Assembly (NCBI GenBank): GCA_029562645.1
Contig: JAKQUI010000033.1
Location: 123,146-187,145, forward strand
Length of the DNA stretch: 64,000 nucleotides
Source: Spirochaetota bacterium
GTDB lineage: Bacteria > Spirochaetota > UBA4802 > JAKQUI01
Direction: 5' to 3'
Shown: positions 1 through 8,312 of the stretch, one piece after another
How the letters are laid out: each line of letters opens with the position of its first letter
How positions within the stretch are numbered: the stretch's first letter is position 1
Program-made: the position numbers and the translations under genes
The notes under the pieces: generated by a model
The model's input: the letters and a program-made list of their open reading frames with translations, nothing else
The model's database searches: none
Told to the model about the DNA's origin: nothing

Positions 1-60
1 GCATGATGGTATGGAACACACAGGTAATCGAAAAATTCGTTCCGCCCCGGAGAGCACGAC

Positions 61-402
61 ATGTCCGACACACAACTCATTACAATAGCATGCGTGATCG
101 CCGGCGTCCTCGAGATCGCGCTGGGTTTTCCGCTGTTCAAGGGAAAAGTGAAACCGAACGGCATCTACGGGTTCCGCACGCCCACGACGCTCGCGAGCGA
201 GAAGGTCTGGTACGCGGCGAACCGGCTCGTCGGGAAGGACCTGGTGATCTGCGGCGCGACGCTTGCGGTGGGTTCCTCGCTCCTCTATGAGCGCGCCGGC
301 TCGTTATCACTCGTGCAGACCGCGGGCATCGAGCTCGCCCTCGCGATTGTTCCGCTCGCGCTCATGCTATGGCGCGCCTCCGCCTACCTGAAGCGATTGT
401 AG
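61..402 (+). CDS. SdpI/YhfL-like small membrane protein
   Basis: A 113-residue protein with three likely membrane segments (about residues 7-25, 61-77 and 87-105). Between the first two is the signature of the SdpI/YhfL family: GIYGFRTPTT, then a W and an AANR motif. In Bacillus, SdpI gives immunity to the SdpC toxin, but most members are uncharacterised, so immunity is not inferred here. The ATG follows GGAGAGCACGAC, a good ribosome-binding site. The gene converges on the minus-strand transporter gene with a 4-nt gap. The family call is fairly sure; the function is unknown. Confidence 0.75.
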   Translation: MSDTQLITIACVIAGVLEIALGFPLFKGKVKPNGIYGFRTPTTLASEKVWYAANRLVGKDLVICGATLAVGSSLLYERAGSLSLVQTAGIELALAIVPLALMLWRASAYLKRL

Positions 403-406
403 TCGA

Positions 407-784
407 TCAGATCGATTGGCTCGAAACGATCAGGCCGGCAACGATAAGCGCCGCGCCGATGATCTTGTGTATGGTCACCGGCTCGCCGAACACCAGCGCC
501 GACATCACGAAAATCAGGACAAAGTTCATGCCCATAAACGGATAGGCGTAACTGAGGTGAAGCTTCGACAATGCGTTGAGCCACAGAACGAGGCCCACCA
601 ATCCGACCGCGAAACCGGCAATGATATAGGGATCGAAGAGAAGCCGTACGATGAACCACAACCGTTCGGGCAGAGCGGCCGGGAAATGCGGGATCGCGTT
701 GATCCGCCACTTGATGATCATCTGCCCGCAAACCGCGCACGCGGTCGTCCCGACCAGGCTGAGATAGGCGACGGCGTTGCTCAC
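407..784 (-). CDS. Small DMT-superfamily (EamA/SMR-like) transporter
   Basis: A 125-residue protein with four hydrophobic helices, the size of half-length drug/metabolite transporters (EmrE, ArnE/ArnF type). The first helix carries CGQMIIKW and the last ends LIVAGLIVSSQ, both typical of the EamA/SMR fold. Such proteins usually work as dimers in the inner membrane. The start is a GTG whose last two bases are part of the folD stop codon (GTGA overlap), so translation is probably coupled to folD. The substrate cannot be told from the sequence; coupling to folD may be incidental. Confidence 0.7.
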   Translation of the reverse strand: MSNAVAYLSLVGTTACAVCGQMIIKWRINAIPHFPAALPERLWFIVRLLFDPYIIAGFAVGLVGLVLWLNALSKLHLSYAYPFMGMNFVLIFVMSALVFGEPVTIHKIIGAALIVAGLIVSSQSI

Positions 785-1671
785 GCGATCCCGTTTTGCA
801 ACCGGTACGCGCGCATCGTGTTCTTGAGAAGCATCGCGCGCGTCATGGGGCCCACGCCGCCGGGAACCGGGGTGATGGCCGAGGCCTTCGGCTCCACCGA
901 ATCGAAATCCACGTCGCCCACCAGGCGCGTTTTGCCGGGGTTCTTCGGGTCGTCGACGCGGTTGATGCCGACGTCGATCACGACCACCCCCTCCTTGACC
1001 ATGGCGCCGGTGACGAAGCGCGCGCGCCCCGCGGCGACCACCAGGATGTCGGCCTGCTTGGTGTAGTACGATATGTCCGGCGCGGCGGTGTGGCACACCG
1101 TGACGATGCAGTTCGCCTGCTTGTTCTTCTGCACCATCATGTTCGCGATGGGCTTGCCCACGATATTGCTCCGCCCCACCACCACGCAGTGCTTGCCGGC
1201 GATATCGCGCAACGCGCGATTGATCATCACCTGGCACCCGAAGGGCGTGCAGGGGAAAAAGGCGTCCGACTCGCCGATGACGGTCTTTCCGACGTTCACC
1301 GGATGGAACCCGTCCGCGTCCTTCCATGGGTTGATACGGTTGAGCACCGTATTCTCGTTGATGTGCTTCGGGAGCGGAAGCTGCACCAGGATCCCGTTCA
1401 CGTCGCTGCGCTCGTTCAGCTCGTCGATGAGGCGGATGAGCTCGTCCTGCGTGGTCGCTGCCGGCAGGGTGTGCTGGTGGGGGGTGATGCCGACCTCTAC
1501 GCAGTCCTTGCCCTTGTTGCGCACGTACACCTCAGAGGCCGGATCGTTGCCCACCAGCACCACCGCGAGTCCCGGCGCCGTCCGCCCCTCGCGCACGAAC
1601 GCCGCGACCTCGTTTTTTATCTCGCCGCGTATCTCGGCGGCGATAGCATTGCCATCGATTATTGTTGCCAT
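781..1671 (-). CDS. folD: Bifunctional methylene-THF dehydrogenase / methenyl-THF cyclohydrolase
   Basis: FolD interconverts 5,10-methylene-, 5,10-methenyl- and 10-formyl-tetrahydrofolate in the cytosol, feeding purine and formyl-Met synthesis. The 296-residue product has the normal length. It shows the family signatures: VYVRNKGKDCVEVGI near residue 50 (with the catalytic Lys), QLPLPKH near residue 100, the Rossmann segment VVVGRSNIVGKP near residue 165, and PVPGGVGPMT near the C-terminus. The ATG at 1671 has GGAG five bases upstream. A 95-nt gap separates it from the archease gene and includes a small inverted repeat (CGCATT-CC-AATGCG). Its stop overlaps the transporter start. Confidence 0.97.
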   Translation of the reverse strand: MATIIDGNAIAAEIRGEIKNEVAAFVREGRTAPGLAVVLVGNDPASEVYVRNKGKDCVEVGITPHQHTLPAATTQDELIRLIDELNERSDVNGILVQLPLPKHINENTVLNRINPWKDADGFHPVNVGKTVIGESDAFFPCTPFGCQVMINRALRDIAGKHCVVVGRSNIVGKPIANMMVQKNKQANCIVTVCHTAAPDISYYTKQADILVVAAGRARFVTGAMVKEGVVVIDVGINRVDDPKNPGKTRLVGDVDFDSVEPKASAITPVPGGVGPMTRAMLLKNTMRAYRLQNGIA

Positions 1672-1766
1672 GACGACTCCATTGAACGCCTGGACATTTG
1701 GTATCACCTTCGCGGAATCGCATTCCAATGCGGTGGCATGCGCCGAATAATGAAAGGTGTCGCGAA

Positions 1767-2213
1767 CTACACGTCGAGCACGACCGTGGCGACCCACAAC
1801 CCGTTGTTGTTCTCGACCGACAACCGATGCATGGTGGCCGCCTTGATGTCAACCGCAAATACGTGTTTTCCCCGGTCGATCCGCTCGCCGGCAAGCCGCG
1901 CATCGAGCGTCCACTCCGATCCCGCGCATTCCACAACGGCGTGGGTTGCATACAGAAGGACCGCATCGACGTCCTTTCGATAGATGAGCTCATTGAGGAA
2001 ATCGAAGAGCAACAGATCGAGGTGGGCGTTTCGCAACGAGAGGGGAACCGATTCCGACGCGGCGACGCAGAGCGGATTCTCCAGCAGCACCGAGAGAACG
2101 GCGAGCGAGGCCGACCTGAAGAGCTCGCCCGGACTCGACCCGTAGGCGCGAAAGGCGACATCGGCCATCGACAGGTTCTCGACGAGCTCAAAATGCGGAA
2201 GCGGGGTGGTCAT
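1767..2213 (-). CDS. Archease, RtcB activator
   Basis: A 148-residue protein of the archease family, which helps the RNA ligase RtcB become guanylylated and turn over. It starts with the family pattern HFELVENLSMADVAFRAYG and has conserved acidic metal-binding positions, including the C-terminal VVLDV. It starts inside the rtcB stop codon (ATGA overlap, 2210-2213), so the two are almost surely co-translated. Length and ends match the family. The pairing with RtcB makes the call secure. Confidence 0.93.
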   Translation of the reverse strand: MTTPLPHFELVENLSMADVAFRAYGSSPGELFRSASLAVLSVLLENPLCVAASESVPLSLRNAHLDLLLFDFLNELIYRKDVDAVLLYATHAVVECAGSEWTLDARLAGERIDRGKHVFAVDIKAATMHRLSVENNNGLWVATVVLDV

Positions 2214-3664
2214 CCCTTGATATTACCCATCGGCGTGAGCTTGGCCACCGGGCGCGAAAGCCCGGCGGCGTGCGTCGCGGCGACAACCGCGTCGATGTCC
2301 TTGTAGGCGCCGCCCGCCTCCTCGGCAAGGCCGGGGAATGACGCGGTCTGCACGTAGATGCCCTTGCGCTTCATCTGCGCCTGCAGTTCCCGGCCGTTGA
2401 ATGACCGCTTCGCCTGCCCGCGCGACATCACCCGGCCGCTGCCGTGCGCCGTCGTGAAGAAGGTCTCGCGCGCGCTCGGCTCGCCGACGAGCAGATACGA
2501 TCCGCTTTCCATGCTTCCGCCGATGAGCACCGGCTGCCCCACGTCCCGATACGCGTCCGGCACCCCCGGCATCCCCGCGCATAACGCGCGCGTGGCACCC
2601 TTCCGGTGGACCAGCAGCGTCTTCTCCCTGCCGTCGATCTCGTAGCGCTCGAGTTTGGCCGTATTGTGGCACAGATCGTACACCAGCCGAACCCCCAGAT
2701 CGGCGGGGCTCCTGCGGAACACGTCGGCCAGCACCTCGCGCAGGCAGTGCATAATCACCTGGCGATTGAGAAAGGCGATGTTGATGGCGCAACACATGGC
2801 GGCAAAATAGTCCCGGCCCTCGGGCGAACGGAAGGGCGCGCAGGCGAGCTCCCGGTCGGGAAGCGCTATGCCGTACTTCGGTCCCATGGCCGCGAGGAAC
2901 CGGGCCAGGTAGTCGGTCGCGATCTGGTGGCCGAACCCGCGGCTCCCGCAGTGGATCATAAAAAAAACCTGGTCGTCGCGATCGATGCCGAATCGCCGCG
3001 CCGCCGCGACGTCGAACACGTGCTCGCGACGCACGCACTGAAGCTCGAGGAAATGGTTGCCCGACCCCAGCGTCCCCACCTGGATCCTCCCGCGCTCGCG
3101 CGCCTTCGCGCTCACCGCAGCTGGATCGGCGCCCGCCATGACGCCCCCCTCCTCGATGACGGCGAGATCGCCCGGCTCGGCGTATCCGTTCTCAAGGGCC
3201 CAGCGCGCTCCCGAGATCATCGCCGCGTCGAATGTCCGGTCGCCGAGCGCCAGCATCCCCTTCGCGCCCACGCCGGCGGGGATCCGCCTGAAGAGCGAAT
3301 CGACGATGTTCGCGACGTGCGGCTCAACCTCTGCGCGCGTAAGCGAGGTCGCGATGAGCCTGATGCCACAGTTGATGTCGAATCCGATGCCCCCCGGCGA
3401 TATCACCCCCTCGTCCGGATCGATGGCCGCGACGCCGCCGATGGGGAAGCCATAGCCGCTGTGGCCGTCGGGCATGCACAGCGCATAGTTCTGTATGCCC
3501 GGCAGCATCGCGACGTTCGCGGTTTGATCGAGCACCGCATTGTCCATGCCGCGGACGAGCTCCTCGGACGCGTAGATCCGGCCGGGAACGCGCATGCCCT
3601 GCTTATAGCGTTTCGGAATCTCCCAGCAGTTGTCGCTGATTTTATTGAGCGCTTCGATCCGCAT
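2210..3664 (-). CDS. rtcB: RNA-splicing/repair ligase RtcB
   Basis: RtcB joins RNA 2',3'-cyclic phosphate or 3'-phosphate ends to 5'-OH ends using GTP and Mn2+. The 484-residue sequence carries the metal-site Cys in FDINCGIRL (about residue 97), His ligands in GSGNHFLELQ and HCGSRGFGHQ, and the guanylylated His in LLVHRKGATRA (about residue 350). It ends with the family tail LTPMGNIKG. It is followed by archease with a 4-nt overlap and preceded by the radical SAM gene 35 nt upstream. In bacteria this pair usually serves RNA repair rather than tRNA splicing; the target here is unknown. Confidence 0.96.
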   Translation of the reverse strand: MRIEALNKISDNCWEIPKRYKQGMRVPGRIYASEELVRGMDNAVLDQTANVAMLPGIQNYALCMPDGHSGYGFPIGGVAAIDPDEGVISPGGIGFDINCGIRLIATSLTRAEVEPHVANIVDSLFRRIPAGVGAKGMLALGDRTFDAAMISGARWALENGYAEPGDLAVIEEGGVMAGADPAAVSAKARERGRIQVGTLGSGNHFLELQCVRREHVFDVAAARRFGIDRDDQVFFMIHCGSRGFGHQIATDYLARFLAAMGPKYGIALPDRELACAPFRSPEGRDYFAAMCCAINIAFLNRQVIMHCLREVLADVFRRSPADLGVRLVYDLCHNTAKLERYEIDGREKTLLVHRKGATRALCAGMPGVPDAYRDVGQPVLIGGSMESGSYLLVGEPSARETFFTTAHGSGRVMSRGQAKRSFNGRELQAQMKRKGIYVQTASFPGLAEEAGGAYKDIDAVVAATHAAGLSRPVAKLTPMGNIKG

Positions 3665-3699
3665 TCAGTGCCCCCGTTGCGCCGGCCGGGCGGGGCCGG

Positions 3700-4692
3700 T
3701 CACTGTACGATACCGCTCGCCCGTCCGCACTTCACGCACGCCCCGTTGGAAATCCCCGTTATGCGCGTTGCGTACCCGCTGCGCGCGACCAGCACGGCGC
3801 CGCAGGAGGGACAGTGCGTGTCGCTGGTGCCGCGTCCGTTCGCGATATTGCCGCAATAGACATGGTGGAGCTTCTTTCGCGCGGCCTCATGCACGCGCAG
3901 CATGAAGTCGACGTCGGTCGCGGGCGCGTCGTATTTGTAGCTCGGATGATAGCGCGATATGTGCCAGGGGATCCCCGGGTCCAGCGCGGCGATCCAGTCG
4001 ATGATCGCGCGCATCTCCTCCATGGTGTCGTTCATGCCGGTCACCACGAGCGTGGTGATCTCGACATGCGCCGCGGCATGCGCCGCGACGATCGTATCGA
4101 GGACGGGTTGCAGGCGCCCGTGCGGGATGCGCCGGTAGGTGTCGTCGTTGAAGGTCTTGAGGTCGATGTTCATCGCGTCGATGAGTTCCAGCAATTCGGC
4201 GCGCGGGGCCGGATTCACGAAGCCGTTGGTCACCATGACGTTCTTCAGTCCCGCCTCGCGGGCGAGCCGGGCGCACTCGAGCACATACTCGAACCAGATG
4301 ATCGGCTCGGAATAGGTGTAGGCGATTCCGATCGAGTTGTTCGTTCGGGCCGCCTGAACGATATCCTCGGGGCGGTATGCGGCGGTGCGCGCGTTCAGAT
4401 CCTGCGAGATGCTCCAGTTCTGGCAGAATGCGCAGCGGAAATTGCACCCCTTGGTGCCGATGGAGAGAATCTGAGAGCCCGGATGGAAATGATAGAGCGG
4501 CTTTTTCTCGATGGGGTCCATCGCGACGGAGGTCACCTCGCCGTAGATGGCGCTGAAGAGTTTCCCGTCGCGGTTTATGCGAACGCCGCAGGTGCCGGCC
4601 GCTCCCGCCGCGATGCGGCACTCGTGCGGGCAAAGATGGCACCGGACCGCCGAGCCGGACTCGGCGGAATAATGGCGCGCTTCACGCTCCAT
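3700..4692 (-). CDS. amrS: AmmeMemoRadiSam-system radical SAM enzyme
   Basis: A 330-residue radical SAM protein. The cluster motif is CNFRCAFC (Cys-x3-Cys-x2-Cys) near residue 90. It has an N-terminal Cys set (CHLCPHEC, then CGV) and a C-terminal zinc-ribbon-like pair (CPSCG and CVKCG). This order matches the AmrS family, formerly called PflA-like, found with the AMMECR1 (AmrA) and Memo (AmrB) proteins. Neither partner is in this window. The reaction of the system is not firmly established. The gene starts 2 nt after the bactofilin stop, so it is in the same transcript. Confidence 0.88.
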   Translation of the reverse strand: MEREARHYSAESGSAVRCHLCPHECRIAAGAAGTCGVRINRDGKLFSAIYGEVTSVAMDPIEKKPLYHFHPGSQILSIGTKGCNFRCAFCQNWSISQDLNARTAAYRPEDIVQAARTNNSIGIAYTYSEPIIWFEYVLECARLAREAGLKNVMVTNGFVNPAPRAELLELIDAMNIDLKTFNDDTYRRIPHGRLQPVLDTIVAAHAAAHVEITTLVVTGMNDTMEEMRAIIDWIAALDPGIPWHISRYHPSYKYDAPATDVDFMLRVHEAARKKLHHVYCGNIANGRGTSDTHCPSCGAVLVARSGYATRITGISNGACVKCGRASGIVQ

Positions 4693-4694
4693 CG

Positions 4695-5111
4695 CTACGA
4701 GGCCGATTCGGCGCGTTCAGCCTCCCCCTTCTCCTGCTTCTCGTGCTTTTTGATCATCTCGCAATTTCCCTGGAAGACCACGTTGTCCGCGATCTTCAGC
4801 TTCGCGGTGCGGATATTTCCGTAGAGCTTGCCTCCGGGATTGATCTCCAGCCGGTCGCGCGCCTCGATGTTGCCGTGTACGGTCCCCTTGATGATCACCG
4901 TATTGGCCTTGACGTTGGCCTTGACGACGGCCCCCTCGCCCACGACGAGGTACCCCTCCGAGGCGATCTCCCCCTCGAAGGTGCCGTTGATCTGCAGCGA
5001 TTTCCTGAAATGCAGGTCCCCGCAGAACTGCGTGTCCTTCCCGAACACCGTGGATATCATCCCGAATTCGTATACGGGGTTCTTGTTTATTTGAATGATC
5101 CTTTTTGCCAT
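4695..5111 (-). CDS. Bactofilin family cytoskeletal protein
   Basis: A 138-residue protein whose middle (residues 18-115) is the bactofilin beta-helix, with repeating short strands such as LQINGTFEGEI, LVVGEGAVV and VIIKGTVHGNI. Bactofilins polymerise without nucleotide and scaffold cell-shape and wall enzymes at the membrane. The N-terminal IIQINKNPVYEF may be the membrane-targeting stretch, and the C-terminal tail is Lys/Glu-rich. The gene lies between a small TPR gene (28 nt upstream) and amrS (2 nt downstream). With the mre operon also in this window, a role in cell shape is plausible but inferred. Confidence 0.92.
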   Translation of the reverse strand: MAKRIIQINKNPVYEFGMISTVFGKDTQFCGDLHFRKSLQINGTFEGEIASEGYLVVGEGAVVKANVKANTVIIKGTVHGNIEARDRLEINPGGKLYGNIRTAKLKIADNVVFQGNCEMIKKHEKQEKGEAERAESAS

Positions 5112-5139
5112 GTTCCAGTCCTTGCCCGCGGTCTGCCCG

Positions 5140-5361
5140 CTATTTCGTTTTCATCACATACACGCCGTCCCAGTCTTCGGGCGGCGGCGACTGCCGGAAT
5201 TCGTTCGACCGCTCGAGGTAGGTCCGCGACGGCCCGTCGTTCGGATCGACCTTCAACGCCCCCTCGAAGGCGCGGATCGCCTCGTCCCACTTTCGCTGCT
5301 TGTACGCGGCCAGTCCATCATTGTAGAGCCGCAGCAGTTCCTCTTTTTCCTTCGTCAGCAT
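5140..5361 (-). CDS. Small TPR protein like the C-terminus of adenylate cyclases
   Basis: A 73-residue protein made of about one and a half TPR units (residues 6-55), ending in PPPEDWDGVYVMKTK. This ending, with the preceding DPNDGPSRTYLERS, closely resembles what I know as the C-terminal TPR tail of many CHASE2/class III adenylate-guanylate cyclases, yet no cyclase domain is present. The ATG at 5361 has a strong GGAGGACAT site directly upstream, so it is a complete stand-alone gene. It sits 43 nt downstream of the polyprenyl synthase gene and 28 nt upstream of bactofilin. The function is unknown; a protein-binding adaptor is likely. Confidence 0.75.
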   Translation of the reverse strand: MLTKEKEELLRLYNDGLAAYKQRKWDEAIRAFEGALKVDPNDGPSRTYLERSNEFRQSPPPEDWDGVYVMKTK

Positions 5362-5404
5362 ATGTCCTCCCCCGCCGGTAATATCCGGCTCCACACTGCC
5401 ATAC

Positions 5405-6391
5405 TCAATACGCGCGCTCAAGCAGAAAATCGGAAAGTCGAAGTATGATCCGCTTGCATTCGCTGTCCGGGAAACCGTCGATCTCGCCCACCGCGCGCCG
5501 CGCATACTCCCGCGCGATATCCAGACAGCGCGCAAGGGCGCCGGACACGCGGATCGCCTCGCGCACGGCCGGCCAATGCTCCGGGGCCGGCTGCGCGCAC
5601 ATGCGTACAAGCTCGTCACGCCCCGGTCCGGACGCCGCCTCCAGCGCATTGATGAGCGGCAGCGTGGCCTTTGCGTCGAGATAATCGTTCCCGCTGTCCT
5701 TGCCGGTCGAGCGTTCGTCGCCGATACAATCGAGCGTATCGTCTACAATCTGGAAGGCGAACCCCAGGTGAACGCCGAACCGCTTGAGGGCATCCGCCTC
5801 AGCGGCGGGCAACCCGGCCTTGATGGCGCCCAGTTTCGCGCACGCCCCGAGGAAGCGCGCGGTCTTGAGCTCGATAATCTCGAAATACCGCTCGGCGGTG
5901 ATGCGCTCCATGTTCGAGTATTCGATCTGCAGCAACTCGCCCTTCACCATATCGGCGGTCGCGCGCACCAGCTCGGGAAAGAGGTCGTAATTGTCGTCGC
6001 GCACGGCGACCTCGAGCGCGCGCGTGTACATGTGATCGCCCACCAGCACGGCCACCTTGTTGCCCCAGCGCCGGGAGACCGCGACGTCGCCCCGGCGCAT
6101 CTCGGCATTGTCGATGATATCGTCGTGTATGAGCGTGGCCGCATGCACGATCTCGGCCGCGGCCGCGATGTCGATGATCCCCTCCGGTATCCGGCCGCGC
6201 ATGCCGCTGGCCAGGATGATCAGCGAGGCGCGGATCATCTTGCCCTTGTTGGTGAACAGGTGTATCGAGCTCTCGTCGATGAGCGGCACGCCCGTACGCA
6301 GCTGCTCGCCGATCGCCGCGTCGACCCGCTCCAGGTGCGCCGCGATGGGACGCAGGATGTCGTCGAGGCCCGATTTTAGTGTCGTGTACAT
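5405..6391 (-). CDS. Long-chain polyprenyl diphosphate synthase
   Basis: A 328-residue trans-prenyltransferase. The first Asp-rich motif is HDDIID with the usual MRRG after it (residues 89-101). The second is FQIVDDTLD, followed by GKDSGNDYLDAKATLPLI (from about 210). It condenses isopentenyl diphosphate onto an allylic primer. Small residues before the first Asp motif fit a C35-C45 product, the side chain of menaquinone or ubiquinone, but exact chain length cannot be read. The ATG at 6391 is preferred because a longer start at 6457 would overlap the STAS gene; it lacks a strong ribosome-binding site. Confidence 0.9.
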   Translation of the reverse strand: MYTTLKSGLDDILRPIAAHLERVDAAIGEQLRTGVPLIDESSIHLFTNKGKMIRASLIILASGMRGRIPEGIIDIAAAAEIVHAATLIHDDIIDNAEMRRGDVAVSRRWGNKVAVLVGDHMYTRALEVAVRDDNYDLFPELVRATADMVKGELLQIEYSNMERITAERYFEIIELKTARFLGACAKLGAIKAGLPAAEADALKRFGVHLGFAFQIVDDTLDCIGDERSTGKDSGNDYLDAKATLPLINALEAASGPGRDELVRMCAQPAPEHWPAVREAIRVSGALARCLDIAREYARRAVGEIDGFPDSECKRIILRLSDFLLERAY

Positions 6392-6432
6392 GCCGCAGTA
6401 TGTATGGCGCCCCGTCCCAGGCCGGATGCGGC

Positions 6433-6768
6433 CTAGTCGATAAATGCCGTAAGGCATTCCCGCTGAGTTTCAAAAATCTCGAAGACCTTGTCAAGCATAG
6501 TTGTTTGAAAAAGCTTGAGGAGGTTGTCGTTGACGATGACGAGCTTGATGTCGCCGTCGTTGGTTTCGATCTTGCGCTTGATCGCCACCATCACGCCCAG
6601 CGCCGAGCTGCAGATATGCTTCACGTTGATCATGTCGATGCAGATATTGAACTTCTTCTTGCCCAGAAGGCCCTCGAGGATCCCCTCGAGCTCCTCCGAG
6701 GCCTCCTGATCGATCCGCCCGTCGAGCTGGACGATCTCGACGCTGTCATCGGAAATTACTTTAATCAT
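6433..6768 (-). CDS. STAS-domain anti-sigma factor antagonist
   Basis: A 111-residue single STAS domain. It has the usual order: a first strand and turn (VEIVQLDGRID), a middle helix, and the conserved Ser site in HICSSALGVM (Ser54/55). That site is phosphorylated by an anti-sigma kinase and cleared by a PP2C phosphatase in SpoIIAA/RsbV systems. No anti-sigma kinase lies next to it, but PP2C phosphatases occur at 24278 and 41616. The ATG at 6768 follows GAGGGTGCC. It sits between comF (31 nt upstream) and the polyprenyl synthase gene (41 nt downstream). Confidence 0.88.
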   Translation of the reverse strand: MIKVISDDSVEIVQLDGRIDQEASEELEGILEGLLGKKKFNICIDMINVKHICSSALGVMVAIKRKIETNDGDIKLVIVNDNLLKLFQTTMLDKVFEIFETQRECLTAFID

Positions 6769-6799
6769 GGCACCCTCGTTCAAATGGTTGTCTGCGCAC

Positions 6800-7558
6800 T
6801 CATGCGTCTCGTTCCGCGTCTCCGTGTGCGGCGGCCCGCGCCAGCGCGCACCCGTACACCGCGCGCGCGCCCGCACCCTTGAGCACCCGGGCGCACTCGT
6901 TGATCGTCGCCCCGGTGGTAAAAATGTCGTCAACGACGAGCACCCGCGCGCCCTCCGGCATCCGGCGCGGGGAAACCGAAAAACGCCCGAGGATATTCAG
7001 AAAGCGCTCGCGGTATCCGAGCGTCTTCTGCACCAGCGCGCCGCGGTTCTCCCGCAGCAGGCGGCGATACGGCACCCCAAGACGGCGCGCGACGAGCCGC
7101 GCCACCTCCTCGGACTGATTGTATCCGCGCCGCCAGCGCTTCGTGCGCCCCATGGGCACGGCGGTTACGATATCGCACGTCGTCGCGCCCTCAGCGTCAG
7201 TTATCCGCTGGGCGGCAAGCTCCGCGAACGGACGGGCGAGCCGGCGCGCCCCGGAAAATTTATACTTGCGAACCGCGGTCCGCATCGCGCCCCGGTAGTT
7301 CGCGACGACGATGTTTTCATCGACATACCACGCCCGCGTCCCGCACACGGAGCAGGCGCCGGAGTCGAGATATCCCGAGCACCGCGGACAGCGGTCGCCC
7401 GCACGCGGGATCGTGTCGTGGCACGCCGCGCACAGCGAATGCCGCCCCCACGACACCGACGCGCCGCACACCGCGCACCGCGAGGGAAACACCGTGTCGA
7501 TCGCGCCGCAGAGCAGCGCGTACGCGGCCCGGCGAATCACACCGCGGCCGGCCGTCAT
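6800..7558 (-). CDS. comF: ComF family phosphoribosyltransferase-like protein
   Basis: A 252-residue ComF family protein. The N-terminal part has a double zinc ribbon (CAVCG, CAACH, CPRCSG, CSVCG, residues 28-80). The C-terminal part is a phosphoribosyltransferase domain with the PRPP loop VLVVDDIFTTGAT (about residue 208). ComF helps bring single-stranded DNA into the cytosol during natural transformation in some bacteria; other members have no proven role. The chosen start gives an ATGA overlap with the queC stop (7555-7558). Confidence 0.9.
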   Translation of the reverse strand: MTAGRGVIRRAAYALLCGAIDTVFPSRCAVCGASVSWGRHSLCAACHDTIPRAGDRCPRCSGYLDSGACSVCGTRAWYVDENIVVANYRGAMRTAVRKYKFSGARRLARPFAELAAQRITDAEGATTCDIVTAVPMGRTKRWRRGYNQSEEVARLVARRLGVPYRRLLRENRGALVQKTLGYRERFLNILGRFSVSPRRMPEGARVLVVDDIFTTGATINECARVLKGAGARAVYGCALARAAAHGDAERDA

Positions 7559-8235
7559 GATGCGCTCCGATAGCGTGTGGGATCGGCCAGATGGGCGTCG
7601 GAAAAACCCGCGCGGCGGATCCGGCAACTATCGCAGGTCCCGCAGGAGCGCCCCTCCCGGTCGGGATCATAACAGCTGTGCGTGAGGGAATAGTCGACCC
7701 CCAGCGCATGCCCGTGCGCAATGATCTCCGCCTTGGTCATGTCGACGAGCGGGGCGTGTATGACGAACCCACGCCCCTCCGCCCCGCTGCGGGTCCCGAG
7801 ATCCGCCATGCGGGCGAATGCCTCGATAAACTCCGGGCGGCAATCCGGATAGCCGCTGTAATCGATCGCGTTCACACCGATGAAGATATCATGGGCCCCG
7901 ACCGTTTCCCCATACGCCAGGGCGTACGAGAGAAACAGGATATTGCGCGCCGGGACGTAGGTGCTCGGGATATCCGCGCTATGCGCGTAATCGCGCCCGT
8001 GCGGTACCGGTATCCCCGATTCAGCGACAAGCGACGAGGACGCGAAGACGGCATGGTTCAGGTCAATCACGATATGCCCGGCGATGCCGATCTGCGCGGC
8101 CACCCGGCGTGCGCAATCGATCTCGATGGCGTGCCGCTGTCCGTATGAAAACGTGATCGCATGGACCGAAAACCCCTGACGGACGGCCATCATCGCGACC
8201 GTTGCGGAATCGATACCGCCGCTCAAGAGGACCAC
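7555..8235 (-). CDS. queC: 7-cyano-7-deazaguanine synthase
   Basis: QueC makes preQ0 from 7-carboxy-7-deazaguanine, ammonia and ATP, a step to queuosine. The product (226 residues from GTG) has the ATP pyrophosphatase loop LLSGGIDSAT at its very start, the FSYGQRH motif, and the C-terminal zinc site CYDPDREGRSCGTCDSC. The usual N-terminus has a few residues before the P-loop. Here they are coded upstream in frame (SKTA) but no ATG, GTG or TTG precedes them. A GAGGTGG site at 8257-8263 is placed for initiation near an ATA/ATC codon at 8250-8253. The true start is therefore uncertain. Confidence 0.92.
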   Translation of the reverse strand: MVLLSGGIDSATVAMMAVRQGFSVHAITFSYGQRHAIEIDCARRVAAQIGIAGHIVIDLNHAVFASSSLVAESGIPVPHGRDYAHSADIPSTYVPARNILFLSYALAYGETVGAHDIFIGVNAIDYSGYPDCRPEFIEAFARMADLGTRSGAEGRGFVIHAPLVDMTKAEIIAHGHALGVDYSLTHSCYDPDREGRSCGTCDSCRIRRAGFSDAHLADPTRYRSAS

Positions 8236-8312
8236 CGCCGTTTTTGATATGATATACCACCTCGCAGCTTCCCGCAGAATTTCCCCGGCGACCAGCGTTC
8301 CGGCTCACAGGT

